Origin: Enterobacteriaceae bacterium UBA5654
GTDB lineage: Bacteria; Pseudomonadota; Gammaproteobacteria; Enterobacterales; Enterobacteriaceae
DNA: 64,000 bases
Reading direction: 5' to 3'
Assembly (NCBI GenBank): GCA_002421005.1
Contig: DIJC01000026.1
Location: 32,899-96,898, forward strand
Both the position numbers and the translations under genes were made by a program. Within the stretch, counting starts at the first letter, position 1, and every line of letters starts with the position of its first letter. The notes beneath the pieces were generated by a model. The model was not told the DNA's origin. It searched no databases and was given only the letters and a program-made list of their open reading frames with translations. This document shows positions 51,827 to 61,100 of this stretch, piece by piece.

Positions 51827-52657
51827 TTACCTCTCCTGTTGTTTTATTTTTAACTGATTCCATACGTCATCGGCGAAAGCGACAAATTGCCCGTCGCCGG
51901 TCTGCTGCCAGCGGCATTCGTACCAGCCAGCCATTAACATCAATACCCACGGTCGCAGGCGTTGTACCTGCCGCCAGAGATCGTCCGGCGGGATACGCGC
52001 AACAGCGGCATACTCAGCAACCAGCTCTCGCCGCCTGTGCTCGTCTGCCCACACGCTCGCCAGCTCAAGCGCCACATCGCCGTCTCCGGCATACTCCCAG
52101 TCAATCAGCCGCAAACCGTTGGCGGTATAGACGATATTACCGGGATGCACATCCATATGCAGCGGAGCCAGACGCAGCGGTGCAGGCTGGCCCTGCTTTC
52201 TCAGCCGCGTTAACAGGCGCAGCCACAAAGGCGTGCGACGCGCGGGAGAGCAATGTTGCCAGTAAGATTCAAGCAGCGGCATCAGCGTTACCGGCCAGCC
52301 GTAGCGCGGCTGCTGGTGCAGATGATACAGCACCTGCGCCAGCGGGCGAGAGTCCGGCAGTGTGATTTTCACTTCCCCGGGCAGATAATCCACCACCATC
52401 CAGCCGGGCGTATAAAAAATCGGCGCGGGGGCAAGCGTGGCGGGCAGGCGGCGAAGAAGATGATACTGGCGCAGGAAGTGGAATTCCGGGGCGTGCGGAT
52501 CGTGATGCTGGCGCAGCACGTAACGCTGCTGCCCCTTTTCGATAATGCCGCTCCCGCCGCTTAATCCGCAATGCGCTTGCGGGGCGGCGGGACGGAAACC
52601 GGGAAAAAAGCGTGCCAGTAGCTGGTCACGCGTGAGTTTACTGTTGCTGAACGGCAC
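51827..52657 (-). CDS. thiK: Thiamine kinase
   Basis: A 276-residue choline-kinase-fold phosphotransferase that phosphorylates thiamine to thiamine monophosphate for salvage. The catalytic Brenner motif LHMDVHPGNIV and the metal motif LIDWEYAGDGD are intact near residues 175-205. E. coli ThiK is 274 residues; similarity is weaker than for neighbours. The start lies inside the end of lpoB (20-bp overlap). Confidence 0.92.
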   Translation of the reverse strand: MPFSNSKLTRDQLLARFFPGFRPAAPQAHCGLSGGSGIIEKGQQRYVLRQHHDPHAPEFHFLRQYHLLRRLPATLAPAPIFYTPGWMVVDYLPGEVKITLPDSRPLAQVLYHLHQQPRYGWPVTLMPLLESYWQHCSPARRTPLWLRLLTRLRKQGQPAPLRLAPLHMDVHPGNIVYTANGLRLIDWEYAGDGDVALELASVWADEHRRRELVAEYAAVARIPPDDLWRQVQRLRPWVLMLMAGWYECRWQQTGDGQFVAFADDVWNQLKIKQQER

Positions 52658-53288
52658 CTTTACCTGACCAGATAATCTCGCCAGTCTGCACCAGCATCAG
52701 TTGCATTTGGAGAGTCGGCGCGTTGACGTTGCCGGAAGCGTTGGAGTAAAGCACGTAGTGTGCGCCGACGTTGCGGGCGATACCGATGGCTTTACTGCGG
52801 CTGCCAAGGCTGTCCTGCGGCGACAGGCCAAGCTGCTGTTTTGCAATTGAAAGCTGCTGGGCAGAAACAAGCGTGAATTTCCCGTTGTTCGCCAGCGCAT
52901 TGCGCAGCGCTTCGGTAGCTTCACCCGCGTTCAGCGAACCATTGGTACGGTTATTAACGCTGTCCACCAGCAGGACGCTACCGGCATTCACACCGTCCGC
53001 CTGAAGCATTTTCGCGGCCAGCGGCTGGAACGCCGTGTTCCAGTCATAGTGACGTTCGCGCGGCGCTGGGGCGGTAGTGTCGTCCTGATGCTCAATCGGG
53101 CCAGGCTGCTGCGGGATCGTCGGCACACCAGGTACGATCGGCGGCGGCTGGGTCGGCTGGGTCGGCTGTGGCTGCTGGGTTCCTGGCTGGACGGTGTCCA
53201 CCGGTGCCGGTTGCTGATCTTTAGGCACACAGCCCGCGAGAAATATCGCCAGGGCGCTAATAAGCGCAAAGCGACGCATGGTTATCAT
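52638..53288 (-). CDS. lpoB: Penicillin-binding protein activator LpoB
   Basis: A 216-residue outer-membrane lipoprotein that reaches through the murein to activate PBP1B. Lipobox FLAGC (Cys20), then a Pro/Gln/Thr-rich disordered linker (about residues 25-75) and the folded PBP1B-contact domain with SVLLVDSVNNRTNGSL. Starts at 53288 or 53276 are both possible (Met1 or Met4); the first gives length close to E. coli LpoB (213). The linker differs most from E. coli, as usual. Confidence 0.94.
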   Translation of the reverse strand: MITMRRFALISALAIFLAGCVPKDQQPAPVDTVQPGTQQPQPTQPTQPPPIVPGVPTIPQQPGPIEHQDDTTAPAPRERHYDWNTAFQPLAAKMLQADGVNAGSVLLVDSVNNRTNGSLNAGEATEALRNALANNGKFTLVSAQQLSIAKQQLGLSPQDSLGSRSKAIGIARNVGAHYVLYSNASGNVNAPTLQMQLMLVQTGEIIWSGKGAVQQQ

Positions 53289-53351
53289 CAAGGTTCACCC
53301 CGTAGTTTGCTCGTCGTCTTTCTCAACCTCGAAAGCCGCAGAGGATCGTTG

Positions 53352-53729
53352 TTATAAATAGAGATAAAGTCTGACCTTCTCTGCACCCAGGCCGTTGGCG
53401 GTGCTGAACAGCGTTACGCCCGAATGACCGGGAATGGTGACGCTACGCGGCGCTTCAAGCGGGTGCATTTCCAGCCCCCTGCCGTCGTACCAGTAGAAAC
53501 GGTAGTGGACGGTAATGGGTTCATTGCGTTCATTGAACAGCGCAGAGGACGCACTGGCCTGAATGTCTGAATTTTTGAGTTCAGGCGGCTGCGCGCTGAT
53601 GCCTGCCGCCAGCACGGTGGCTTCCATGACCAGCGTTTGTTGCTCGCCGACCGGAATTTCCGGGTGCGATGAGCGACATCCGGCCAGTAGCGCGATGACC
53701 AGCAGCGCCGCAAAACGTCCTCTTATCAT
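53352..53729 (-). CDS. ycfL: YcfL lipoprotein
   Basis: A 125-residue putative lipoprotein, same length as E. coli YcfL. Signal with lipobox LLAGC (Cys18), then a DUF1425 domain with VHYRFYWYDGRGLEMHPLE near residue 75. Role unknown. ATG 53729 is 1 bp past the hinT stop, so hinT, ycfL and the lpoB-thiK-nagZ genes may be one unit. Confidence 0.92.
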   Translation of the reverse strand: MIRGRFAALLVIALLAGCRSSHPEIPVGEQQTLVMEATVLAAGISAQPPELKNSDIQASASSALFNERNEPITVHYRFYWYDGRGLEMHPLEAPRSVTIPGHSGVTLFSTANGLGAEKVRLYLYL

Positions 53730-53730
53730 A

Positions 53731-54090
53731 TTAGTGGCCTTTGTGCGCCAGCATCGGTCCCAGCACGCGACCGCCCAGCAGATGCATATGAATATGCCAG
53801 ACTTCCTGCCCGCCATGACGATTGCAGTTCATGATAAGGCGGTAGCCATCTTCAGCAATGCCTTCGTCACGGGCGATTTTCGCCGCCACTACGACCATGC
53901 GGCCCAGCGCCTGCTCGTGCGCTTCGCTAACGTCATTAACGGTCGGGATCAGAATGTTGGGAACGATAAGGATGTGCGTCGGTGCCTGCGGAGAGATGTC
54001 ACGAAACGCGGTGACGAGTTCATCCTGATACACAATGTCCGACGGGATTTCGCGGCGGATAATCTTACTAAAAATTGTCTCTTCAGCCAT
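53731..54090 (-). CDS. hinT: Purine nucleoside phosphoramidase, HIT family
   Basis: A 119-residue cytoplasmic HIT hydrolase of AMP-lysine and AMP-N phosphoramidates, same length as E. coli HinT. The histidine triad is seen as VWHIHMHLLGG near residues 100-110. First gene of the leftward cluster. Confidence 0.96.
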   Translation of the reverse strand: MAEETIFSKIIRREIPSDIVYQDELVTAFRDISPQAPTHILIVPNILIPTVNDVSEAHEQALGRMVVVAAKIARDEGIAEDGYRLIMNCNRHGGQEVWHIHMHLLGGRVLGPMLAHKGH

Positions 54091-54429
54091 GTCCTTTTCC
54101 TTAATTCATTATTGCTGTGCGTACCTGTGATTACAGGATACAACATCCCTAAGAGTATGAGCGACTTACTCACGCTCTTTCAACTTTATCCGATGTTTTC
54201 TTCGCCCTTTCGCCGCCTGCCTCCCGTTAAGTCATCATCTGATGGCTGCGGGGTAAGTAAAACTCCGTTCCAGAAACATCGGTTACATCTGTTTACACGC
54301 TGAACTTAAATGCGTATATTTCGCATTTGCATTTACATGCGCAAATGCGACCTGACCTATTTACTTTACTTCAAAGCCGGCATCGCATCGGCTCTGAGCT
54401 AAAACGTTGACCATAACAAAGGGTTTATC
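54091..54429. promoter_or_regulatory. Divergent hinT-fhuE control region
   Basis: The 339-bp gap has no credible gene. Between 54308 and 54350 it packs repeated TGCG/CGCA-type motifs, including a perfect 10-bp inverted repeat. A classical Fur box is not obvious, though iron control of fhuE is known in E. coli. Confidence 0.55.
54321..54350. promoter_or_regulatory. 10-bp inverted repeat upstream of fhuE
   Basis: TCGCATTTGC (54321-54330) and GCAAATGCGA (54341-54350) are exact inverse complements, with a 10-nt spacer. AAATGCG at 54308-54314 adds a third copy of the half-site. About 80 bp before the fhuE start; may be operator sequence. Confidence 0.55.
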
Positions 54430-56613
54430 ATGTCTTTCACTCATTCATCCAGGGAGCAGTTGCCTGCCGCCACGCCAACATTGCTGGCAGCCTGCATCGC
54501 TTTTGCACTCATGCCCACCACCGTCTTCGCCGCCGACAGTAAAAAAGAAGATACCATCGTTGTTGATGCCGCTACGCCAGCCAGCAGCGATGCCGAAGAC
54601 AGCGATTACAGCGTAAAAGCGACGACCGCAGGGACGAAAATGAACCTGGTCCAGCGCGATATTCCGCAGTCGGTGAGCGTGATTGGCGAACAGCGCATGG
54701 AAGATCAGCAGTTGCAGTCTCTGGGTGATGTGCTGAGAAACACCACCGGCATCAGCGAAAGCTTTGCCGACTCCGACCGCGCGTCCTACTACGCACGCGG
54801 TTTTGCCATCGACAACTATATGGTTGACGGCATCCCGACGCTGTTCGAATCGCGCTGGAATCTTGGCGATGCGCTGTCAGATACCGCGATTTATGAGCGT
54901 ATTGAAGTGGTTCGTGGCGCGAATGGCCTGACCACCGGCACCGGCAACCCGTCCGCCGCCATCAACATGGTCCGCAAGCACGCCGACAGCCGCGAATTTA
55001 AAGGCGACGTGTCCGCCGAATACGGTAGCTGGAACAAACAGCGCTACGTGATGGATCTGCAAAGCCCGCTGATTGACAGCGGTAAAATCCGTGGCCGTAT
55101 GGTTGCTGGCTACCAGGATAACGACAGCTGGCTCGACAACTACAATCAGAAGAAAAAATTCTTCTATGGCGTGGTGGATGTCGATCTGACCGATTACACC
55201 AGCTTCTCCGTGGGCTATGACTATCAGCAAACAAACGTCAACAGCCCGACCTGGGGCGGTGCGCCGCGCTGGTACACCGACGGCAGCAAAGTGAAGCCTG
55301 ACCGCAGCTACAGCGCCGCGCCTGACTGGGCGTATAACGATAAAGAATCCCAGCGGACTTTCGTGACCCTCAATCAGAAGCTTGGCAACGACTGGCAGTT
55401 GACGGTCAATGGCACCCACACCGAAATGGATCTCGACAGCCAGCAGCTTTACCTCGATGGCCTGGTCGATAAAACCACCGGCGTGATGGTCAGCCCGTAC
55501 GGCGGGTCTTATCCATACGTTGGCGGCACGGGGTATAACACCGGTAAACGTAAAGTTGATGCGCTGGACACCTTCGCCAACGGCTCTTATGAACTGTTTG
55601 GTCGCCAGCACGAACTGATGATCGGTACCAGCTACAGCCGTCAAAACAACACCTACTACAGTTCATGGGCTAACATCGGCGATACCGAACTGGGCAGCTT
55701 CTACACTTACGACGCTAACTTCCCGGAAACCGACTGGAACCCGCTGAGCGTTGCGCAGAACGATACCATCCATCAGAAATCCGCTTATATGGCGACACGC
55801 GTTTCGCTGGCCGATCCGCTGCATGTGATCCTCGGCGCGCGCTACACCAAATACAATCTGGATACCCTGAATCAGAAGATGGAGAAAAACAATACTTCTC
55901 CGTATGCCGGGATTGTGTTTGATATCGATGATACCTGGTCCACCTACGCCAGCTATACCTCGGTATTTAAACCGCAGACCCAGCGCAACATCGAGCGTAA
56001 GTATCTGTCGCCAATCACCGGCAACAACTACGAAGCCGGTGTGAAAGGCGACTGGATGAACAGCCGTCTGACCAGCTCGCTGGCGATCTTCCGCATTGAG
56101 CAGGACCACCTGGCGCAGTCAACGGGGGCGCTGATCCCCGGCACCAGCGGTGAAACTGCGTATAAAGAAGTGGATGGCACGGTGAGTAAAGGTATTGAGT
56201 TTGAAGTCAACGGCGCGCTGACCGATGCCTGGCAGATGACTTTCGGCATTACCCGCTACGTGGCTGAAGACAGCGAAGGCGAGGCGGTGAACCCGGATCT
56301 GCCGCGCACCAGCGCAAAACTGTTTACCAGTTATCGCCTGCCGATCGCCGAGGATATTACCGTTGGCGGCGGCGTTAACTGGCAGAATCACGTCTGGTCT
56401 GACGTTTCCGTACCGGCCGGCACTTACCGCTCTGAGCAGGGTAGCTTCGCGCTGGTGGATCTGTTTGCCCGCTACAAGCTGACCAAAGACTTTTCTGTTC
56501 AGGCCAACGTAGACAACCTGTTTGACAAAGAATACGACACCAACGTCAACAGTCGTGGCATTGTATACGGCGCGCCGCGTAATTTCTCCGTGACCGCGAA
56601 TTACAGCTTCTGA
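54430..56613 (+). CDS. fhuE: TonB-dependent receptor for coprogen/rhodotorulate
   Basis: A 727-residue outer-membrane receptor, close to E. coli FhuE (729). Signal peptide about residues 1-35 (VFA before ADSKK), TonB box DTIVVDA, plug domain (NLVQRDIPQSVSVIG; YERIEVVRGANGLTTGTGNPSAAINMVRK), and a barrel ending NYSF. It imports ferric hydroxamates such as coprogen. It is convergent with ptsG and placed next to hinT as in E. coli. Confidence 0.95.
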   Translation: MSFTHSSREQLPAATPTLLAACIAFALMPTTVFAADSKKEDTIVVDAATPASSDAEDSDYSVKATTAGTKMNLVQRDIPQSVSVIGEQRMEDQQLQSLGDVLRNTTGISESFADSDRASYYARGFAIDNYMVDGIPTLFESRWNLGDALSDTAIYERIEVVRGANGLTTGTGNPSAAINMVRKHADSREFKGDVSAEYGSWNKQRYVMDLQSPLIDSGKIRGRMVAGYQDNDSWLDNYNQKKKFFYGVVDVDLTDYTSFSVGYDYQQTNVNSPTWGGAPRWYTDGSKVKPDRSYSAAPDWAYNDKESQRTFVTLNQKLGNDWQLTVNGTHTEMDLDSQQLYLDGLVDKTTGVMVSPYGGSYPYVGGTGYNTGKRKVDALDTFANGSYELFGRQHELMIGTSYSRQNNTYYSSWANIGDTELGSFYTYDANFPETDWNPLSVAQNDTIHQKSAYMATRVSLADPLHVILGARYTKYNLDTLNQKMEKNNTSPYAGIVFDIDDTWSTYASYTSVFKPQTQRNIERKYLSPITGNNYEAGVKGDWMNSRLTSSLAIFRIEQDHLAQSTGALIPGTSGETAYKEVDGTVSKGIEFEVNGALTDAWQMTFGITRYVAEDSEGEAVNPDLPRTSAKLFTSYRLPIAEDITVGGGVNWQNHVWSDVSVPAGTYRSEQGSFALVDLFARYKLTKDFSVQANVDNLFDKEYDTNVNSRGIVYGAPRNFSVTANYSF

Positions 56614-56625
56614 TGATGCTGCACT

Positions 56626-56647
56626 AAGGGAGCCTGTTGGCTCCCTT
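56626..56647 (+). terminator. fhuE terminator
   Basis: AAGGGAGCC, loop TGTT, GGCTCCCTT: perfect 9-bp stem 12 bp past the fhuE stop, followed by a pyrimidine-rich tail. Confidence 0.8.
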
Positions 56648-56876
56648 CTTCCCTTCCGCTCTATCTCCTCCCTCCATTTCTATGAGTTTGACAATTCCCG
56701 TCAGCGCTAAATAGCAGACAACCCGACGTAAAAAGCCCGTGGAGAGCGGCATTTCTGGCTATGCGCGAGGCGTATCAAGTGGTCGATTAACTACAGCACC
56801 ACGCTGTCCGGAGACGGTAGTGCTGAACACTGCTTCGCCGGTTATCCCGGCCAGCCGACGTCGAAAAATAGTCATA

Positions 56877-56904
56877 AAAAAGGCAGCCCGCAGGCTGCCT
56901 TTTT
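56877..56904. terminator. ptsG terminator (bidirectional)
   Basis: AAAAAGGCAGCC, loop CGCA, GGCTGCCTTTTT: 12-bp stem with A- and T-tracts on both sides, just past the ptsG stop. Confidence 0.92.
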
Positions 56905-56923
56905 GTCTCCCCAAACTTACGAC

Positions 56924-58357
56924 TTAACTGTGACGGATGTACTCATCCATTTCAGTTTTCAGGTTGTCAGATTTGGTACCGAAAATCGCCTGCACGCCTG
57001 AACCTGCAACGACCACACCTGCCGCGCCAAGACGTTTCAGGCCAGCCTGATCGACCTTCGCAACGTCCGCCACGCTCACGCGCAGACGGGTGATGCAGGC
57101 ATCCAGGTTGGTGATGTTGTCTTTACCACCGAAGGCGGCAACCAGCGCCGGAGCCATTTCACTGCTGGCACCTGCTTTAGCATCTTCGCTGGCGTCTTCA
57201 CGACCCGGCGTTTTCAGATTCAGCGCTTTGATCAGCACGCGGAATACGGTGTAGTACACTGCCGCGTAGCACAGGCCGACAACCGGGAACAGCCACAGGT
57301 TGCTGCTGTTGCCGCTCAGCACCACAAAGTCAATCAGACCGTGTGAGAACGACGTACCGTCGCGCATTCCCAGCAGGATACAAATCGGGAACGCCAGACC
57401 TGCCAGAATCGCGTGGATCACGTACAGGATCGGCGCAACGAACATGAAGGAGAATTCAATCGGTTCGGTGATACCGGTCAGGAACGAGGTCAGCGCAGCG
57501 GAGACCATGATGCCGCCGACTTTAGCGCGGTTTTCCGGCTTAGCGGAGTGCCAGATAGCAATCGCGGCAGCAGGCAGACCATACATTTTAAACAGGAAGC
57601 CGCCGGACAGTTTACCCGCCGTCGGGTCGCCTGCAATGTAGCGCGGAATATCACCGTGGAACACCTGACCTGCGGCGTTGGTGTATTCGCCAATCTGCAT
57701 CTGGAATGGAACGTTCCAGATGTGATGCAGACCAAAGGGTACCAGGCTACGTTCGATAAAGCCGTAGATACCAAATGCCACTACCGGGTTCTGGTAGGCA
57801 GCCCACTGGGAGAAGGTCTGAATAGCCGTACCGATCGGCGGCCAAATGAAGGACAGAACGACACCGAAAACAATCGCGGTCAGACCGGAGATAATCGGAA
57901 CGAAGCGTTTGCCCGCAAAGAAGCCCAGATACTCAGGCAGCTTGATGCGATAAAAGCGGTTGAACATGTAGGCCGCAATCGACCCTGCGATGATACCGCC
58001 CAGTACGCCGGTATCGGCGAGGTGCTTGGCAGCAATTTCTTCCGCAGGTAAATGCAGCACCAGCGGTGCAACCACCGCCATGGTTTTCACCATGATGCCA
58101 TAGGCAACCACAGCGGCCAGACCGGATACGCCATCGTTGTTGGTGAAGCCCAGCGCCACGCCGATAGCGAAAATCAGTGGCATGTTGGCAAAAACGGAAC
58201 CGCCCGCTTCCGCCATGACATGAGAAACCACCGCCGGTAGCCAGCTGAAGTTTGCAGAACCGACGCCCAGCAGGATACCCGCGATAGGCAGTACGGATAC
58301 CGGCAGCATCAGCGATTTACCGACCTTTTGCAGGTTAGCAAATGCATTCTTGAACAT
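56924..58357 (-). CDS. ptsG: Glucose-specific PTS enzyme IICB
   Basis: A 477-residue membrane permease, nearly identical to E. coli PtsG, that imports glucose as glucose-6-phosphate. The IIC domain (about 1-385) has many membrane helices with the conserved GITEPIEF; the IIB domain has the phosphorylated Cys421 in NLDACITRLRVSV. ATG 58357 gives the conserved MFKNAFANLQKVGKS. Confidence 0.97.
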   Translation of the reverse strand: MFKNAFANLQKVGKSLMLPVSVLPIAGILLGVGSANFSWLPAVVSHVMAEAGGSVFANMPLIFAIGVALGFTNNDGVSGLAAVVAYGIMVKTMAVVAPLVLHLPAEEIAAKHLADTGVLGGIIAGSIAAYMFNRFYRIKLPEYLGFFAGKRFVPIISGLTAIVFGVVLSFIWPPIGTAIQTFSQWAAYQNPVVAFGIYGFIERSLVPFGLHHIWNVPFQMQIGEYTNAAGQVFHGDIPRYIAGDPTAGKLSGGFLFKMYGLPAAAIAIWHSAKPENRAKVGGIMVSAALTSFLTGITEPIEFSFMFVAPILYVIHAILAGLAFPICILLGMRDGTSFSHGLIDFVVLSGNSSNLWLFPVVGLCYAAVYYTVFRVLIKALNLKTPGREDASEDAKAGASSEMAPALVAAFGGKDNITNLDACITRLRVSVADVAKVDQAGLKRLGAAGVVVAGSGVQAIFGTKSDNLKTEMDEYIRHS

Positions 58358-58385
58358 AATTGAGAGTGCTCCTGAGTATTTGTGC
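58358..58385 (-). promoter_or_regulatory. SgrS small-RNA target in the ptsG leader
   Basis: Just before the start codon the leader reads ACTCAGGAGCACTCTCAATT (5'-3' on the minus strand), the same as the E. coli segment paired by the small RNA SgrS under sugar-phosphate stress. It includes the ribosome-binding site. Confidence 0.75.
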
Positions 58386-58451
58386 TTTTTTACGTTTTCA
58401 CGCATGAGTGAGGGGGGAGAGCCTCACAAGGGATCAGGCTTCTTAGAGCCT

Positions 58452-58478
58452 TTATTTATTACACAGAGTAAAATAAAT
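58452..58478 (-). promoter_or_regulatory. Mlc operator of ptsG, with adjacent CRP-like half-site
   Basis: The AT-rich near-palindrome around TTACTCTGTGTAATAA-like core (minus strand: ATTTTACTCTGTGTAATAAA) matches the Mlc site of E. coli ptsG. A TGTGA half-site follows at about 58480. The whole 295-bp gap to ycfH (58358-58652) holds only control sequence. Confidence 0.7.
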
Positions 58479-58652
58479 CACAGTTTTTTTGTTTGATGGC
58501 AGTCACATTTCAGCCATCAATCATTAGAAAATTTTTATAACCCCGGAAAATGAACCGTAAAGAGACTAATTATTGCGCTTCACCGCCCGTTTTTCGGCGG
58601 TGAACTTTACGCGGTTTGCAGATTAATTACGAGCATTAAAATAATTAGTTTT

Positions 58653-59447
58653 TCAGGCAGATGGCAGGCGCTGCGGATCGATATGGAACAGGCTGGCGAA
58701 GTTTTCCGTGGTTTGTTGCGCCAGTTGTTCAAGGGGCACGCCTTTTAACACGGCCATATATTCTGCCACGTCGCGGGTCATCGCGGGTTGATTCTCTTTT
58801 CCGCGATGCGGCACCGGTGCCAGATAGGGAGAATCCGTCTCCACCAGCAGGCGGTCGAGCGGAATATAACGCGCGGCATCACGCAGCTGTTCCGCGTTAC
58901 GGAAGGTGACGATCCCGGAAAACGAGATGTAAAACCCCATATCCAGCAGTTTGCCCGCCGTTTCACGATCTTCTGTAAAACAGTGTAGTACGCCGCCACA
59001 ATCCGTCACTTTTTCTTCGCTGAGGATTTGCAGCGTGTCGGCGCGGGCATCGCGGGTATGCACAATCACCGGCTTGTTCAGCTCGCGGCCAATGCGGATA
59101 TGATCGCGAAAAGACTGCTGCTGACGGGCTTTGGTTTCCGGGGTGTAAAAATAATCCAGCCCGGTTTCTCCCATCGCTACGACGCCCTCTTCCGCCGCCA
59201 GCGTGCGCAGTTCGTCCGGGTCATACGCCTCGTCCTGATTGAGCGGATGAACGCCACAGGAGAAAACGACGTCCGCGCGGTTGCCCACCAGCTCACGCAT
59301 TCCACGGTAGCCGGGCAGCGTCGTCGCCACCGCAAGATAAAACTTCACGTCACGGGCAGCGGCTTTTGCCAGCGCGTCATCAACGTCTTTATGCAGCGAT
59401 TGATAATCAAGGCCATCAAGATGGCAGTGTGAGTCGACTAAAAACAT
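58653..59447 (-). CDS. ycfH: TatD-family metal-dependent hydrolase
   Basis: A 264-residue TIM-barrel hydrolase (E. coli YcfH 265). Metal ligands are in DSHCHLD at the N-terminus, GETGLDYFY near 93, IVHTRDA near 128, LHCFTEDR near 153 and VETDSPYLAP near 203. TatD paralogues are DNases or phosphodiesterases; YcfH itself is not well defined. 10 bp after holB. Confidence 0.93.
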   Translation of the reverse strand: MFLVDSHCHLDGLDYQSLHKDVDDALAKAAARDVKFYLAVATTLPGYRGMRELVGNRADVVFSCGVHPLNQDEAYDPDELRTLAAEEGVVAMGETGLDYFYTPETKARQQQSFRDHIRIGRELNKPVIVHTRDARADTLQILSEEKVTDCGGVLHCFTEDRETAGKLLDMGFYISFSGIVTFRNAEQLRDAARYIPLDRLLVETDSPYLAPVPHRGKENQPAMTRDVAEYMAVLKGVPLEQLAQQTTENFASLFHIDPQRLPSA

Positions 59448-59457
59448 AATGTCTCTC

Positions 59458-60462
59458 TCAAAGATGGGATACGGGAAGCGCTACGCCGGAGCGCAGGTAG
59501 TGTTCAAAGCGTAACAGACGGTCGGTCAGGGTTAACTCCCGATTGAGCCCGGTGACATTGAGCAGCTGTTCGCGGCAGGCGCAGATGTCCTGCGCGATGG
59601 CGCGTAGCCTGGCACCAGAAAGCTCGCTGGCAAGATGCTTGACCAGCGCGAGGCTGTCGGCATTGGTTAAGCGGGTAATATGCTGCTGCACTTTTTGCGC
59701 ATCCAGCATCAGGGTCGCCAGCCAGTGCAGGCGCGTCGCCACGTCATCATGATTTAAAACCGGCAGCAGGGTGAGCCAGTCGTGACGGGTTAGCGTGTCT
59801 TCCAGGCTCTGGCAAAGCTGCTGGCGGGCGGCCCAGGCATCAGTTTCCAGCAGTTGCAGGGCCGCTGCGGGCGCATTGCCACACAGACGCAGCGCGGTCA
59901 GCAGCGCATCCTGTGACGCCGTCACCTCCCGGGAAAGCCACGCCAGCGCGTACTGTTCCGTGGGCGGCGCAAGATGATGCAAACGACAGCGGCTACGCAG
60001 CGTCGCCAGCAGGCGTACCGGTTCGCGGCAGGCCAGTAAAAACCAGGTGTTGGCAGGCGGCTCTTCCAGAGTTTTCAGCAACGCATTCGCCGCCGCGTCG
60101 GTCAGAAGCGTGGCATCGCCAATCCAGACGACCTTCGCCCCGCCCAGCCGGGCGTATTCATACAGCTTTTCGCTGACGTCACGTACCGCATCAATGCCCA
60201 GCGAACTTTTGCCCTTTTCCGGGGCCAGTGCATAGTAGTCGGGATGTGTTCCCGCCTGCATAAGCTGGCAACTGTGGCACTTTCCGCAGCTTTTATGCCC
60301 TTCCGGCTGCTGGCACATCAAATAGCGGCTGATAGCATAGATAAGCGCATCTGCGCCCATCCCAGGTAACGCGTGGATCAGCAGCGCATGATGACCGCGC
60401 CCGGCCTGGTAGCCGGTAATCAGCGATTCAAAATGCGGACGTAGCCACGGATACCATCTCAT
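59458..60462 (-). CDS. holB: DNA polymerase III delta-prime subunit
   Basis: A 334-residue clamp-loader subunit, same length as E. coli HolB. The AAA+ P-loop is degenerate (ALPGMGADALIY), as is normal for delta-prime, and the zinc motif CGKCHSCQLMQAG is present near 59-70, with the SRC motif in LRSRCRLH. Start overlaps the tmk stop by 4 bp. Confidence 0.96.
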   Translation of the reverse strand: MRWYPWLRPHFESLITGYQAGRGHHALLIHALPGMGADALIYAISRYLMCQQPEGHKSCGKCHSCQLMQAGTHPDYYALAPEKGKSSLGIDAVRDVSEKLYEYARLGGAKVVWIGDATLLTDAAANALLKTLEEPPANTWFLLACREPVRLLATLRSRCRLHHLAPPTEQYALAWLSREVTASQDALLTALRLCGNAPAAALQLLETDAWAARQQLCQSLEDTLTRHDWLTLLPVLNHDDVATRLHWLATLMLDAQKVQQHITRLTNADSLALVKHLASELSGARLRAIAQDICACREQLLNVTGLNRELTLTDRLLRFEHYLRSGVALPVSHL

Positions 60463-61100
60463 GCTTTCAGCTCCTCAACCCAGCCGGTAACGGTCTGGCG
60501 AATATCGCTCAGCACCTTTTCCAGCGGCTGCGTGGCGTCAATGGTGCGGATGCTGGGGTCCTGCGCCGCCAGTTCCTGATAGCGGGCGCGGGTGCGGTTA
60601 AAGAAATTCAGCGATTCCTGCTCAATGCGATCCAGTTCGCCGCGCGCGCGGGCGCGCTTCAGGCCCACTTCCGGGGTCACATCAAGATAAAGCGTCAGGT
60701 CCGGGCGGAAATCACCCAGCACCGCGTCGCGCAGGGTCGCCAGCATCTCACGGTCCACGCCGCGCCCGCCGCCCTGATACGCCTGGGTTGAGAGATCGTG
60801 GCGATCGCCAATTACCCACTTCCCGGCTGCCAGCGCGGGTTTGATCACTGTTTCAACGAGCTGCACGCGCGCCGCATAAAACATTAAAACTTCGGCTTTA
60901 TCTACAATCGTCTCGTCGCCCGTTGAGCGGATGTCCAGCACCAGGCTGCGCAGCTTTTCGGCCAGAATGGTGCCGCCTGGCTCACGGGTAAATTGCAGAT
61001 CGCCAATGCCCAGATCCTGCAACGTTTGCACCACGGCATCGCGGGCGGTGGTTTTCCCCGCCCCTTCCAGCCCTTCAATGACGATGTATTTACTGCCCAT
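60459..61100 (-). CDS. tmk: Thymidylate kinase
   Basis: A 213-residue kinase making dTDP from dTMP. P-loop IEGLEGAGKTTA, DR-x motif GDRHDLSTQAYQGGGRG (with the lid Arg/Gly region following), and FTREPGGT are typical of the E. coli type II enzyme. Overlaps mltG by 11 bp. Confidence 0.96.
   Translation of the reverse strand: MGSKYIVIEGLEGAGKTTARDAVVQTLQDLGIGDLQFTREPGGTILAEKLRSLVLDIRSTGDETIVDKAEVLMFYAARVQLVETVIKPALAAGKWVIGDRHDLSTQAYQGGGRGVDREMLATLRDAVLGDFRPDLTLYLDVTPEVGLKRARARGELDRIEQESLNFFNRTRARYQELAAQDPSIRTIDATQPLEKVLSDIRQTVTGWVEELKA

Larger units (their letters stand above)
56614..56923. other. Convergent fhuE-ptsG gap
   Basis: This 310-bp gap contains the fhuE terminator at its left and the ptsG terminator at its right. 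Short open frames in the middle (for example near 56740-56800) show no family pattern. Confidence 0.6.

Noticed and set aside
56739..56927. A 62-codon frame between fhuE and ptsG
   Set aside because: No similarity pattern, no ribosome-binding site, and it runs through the ptsG terminator.
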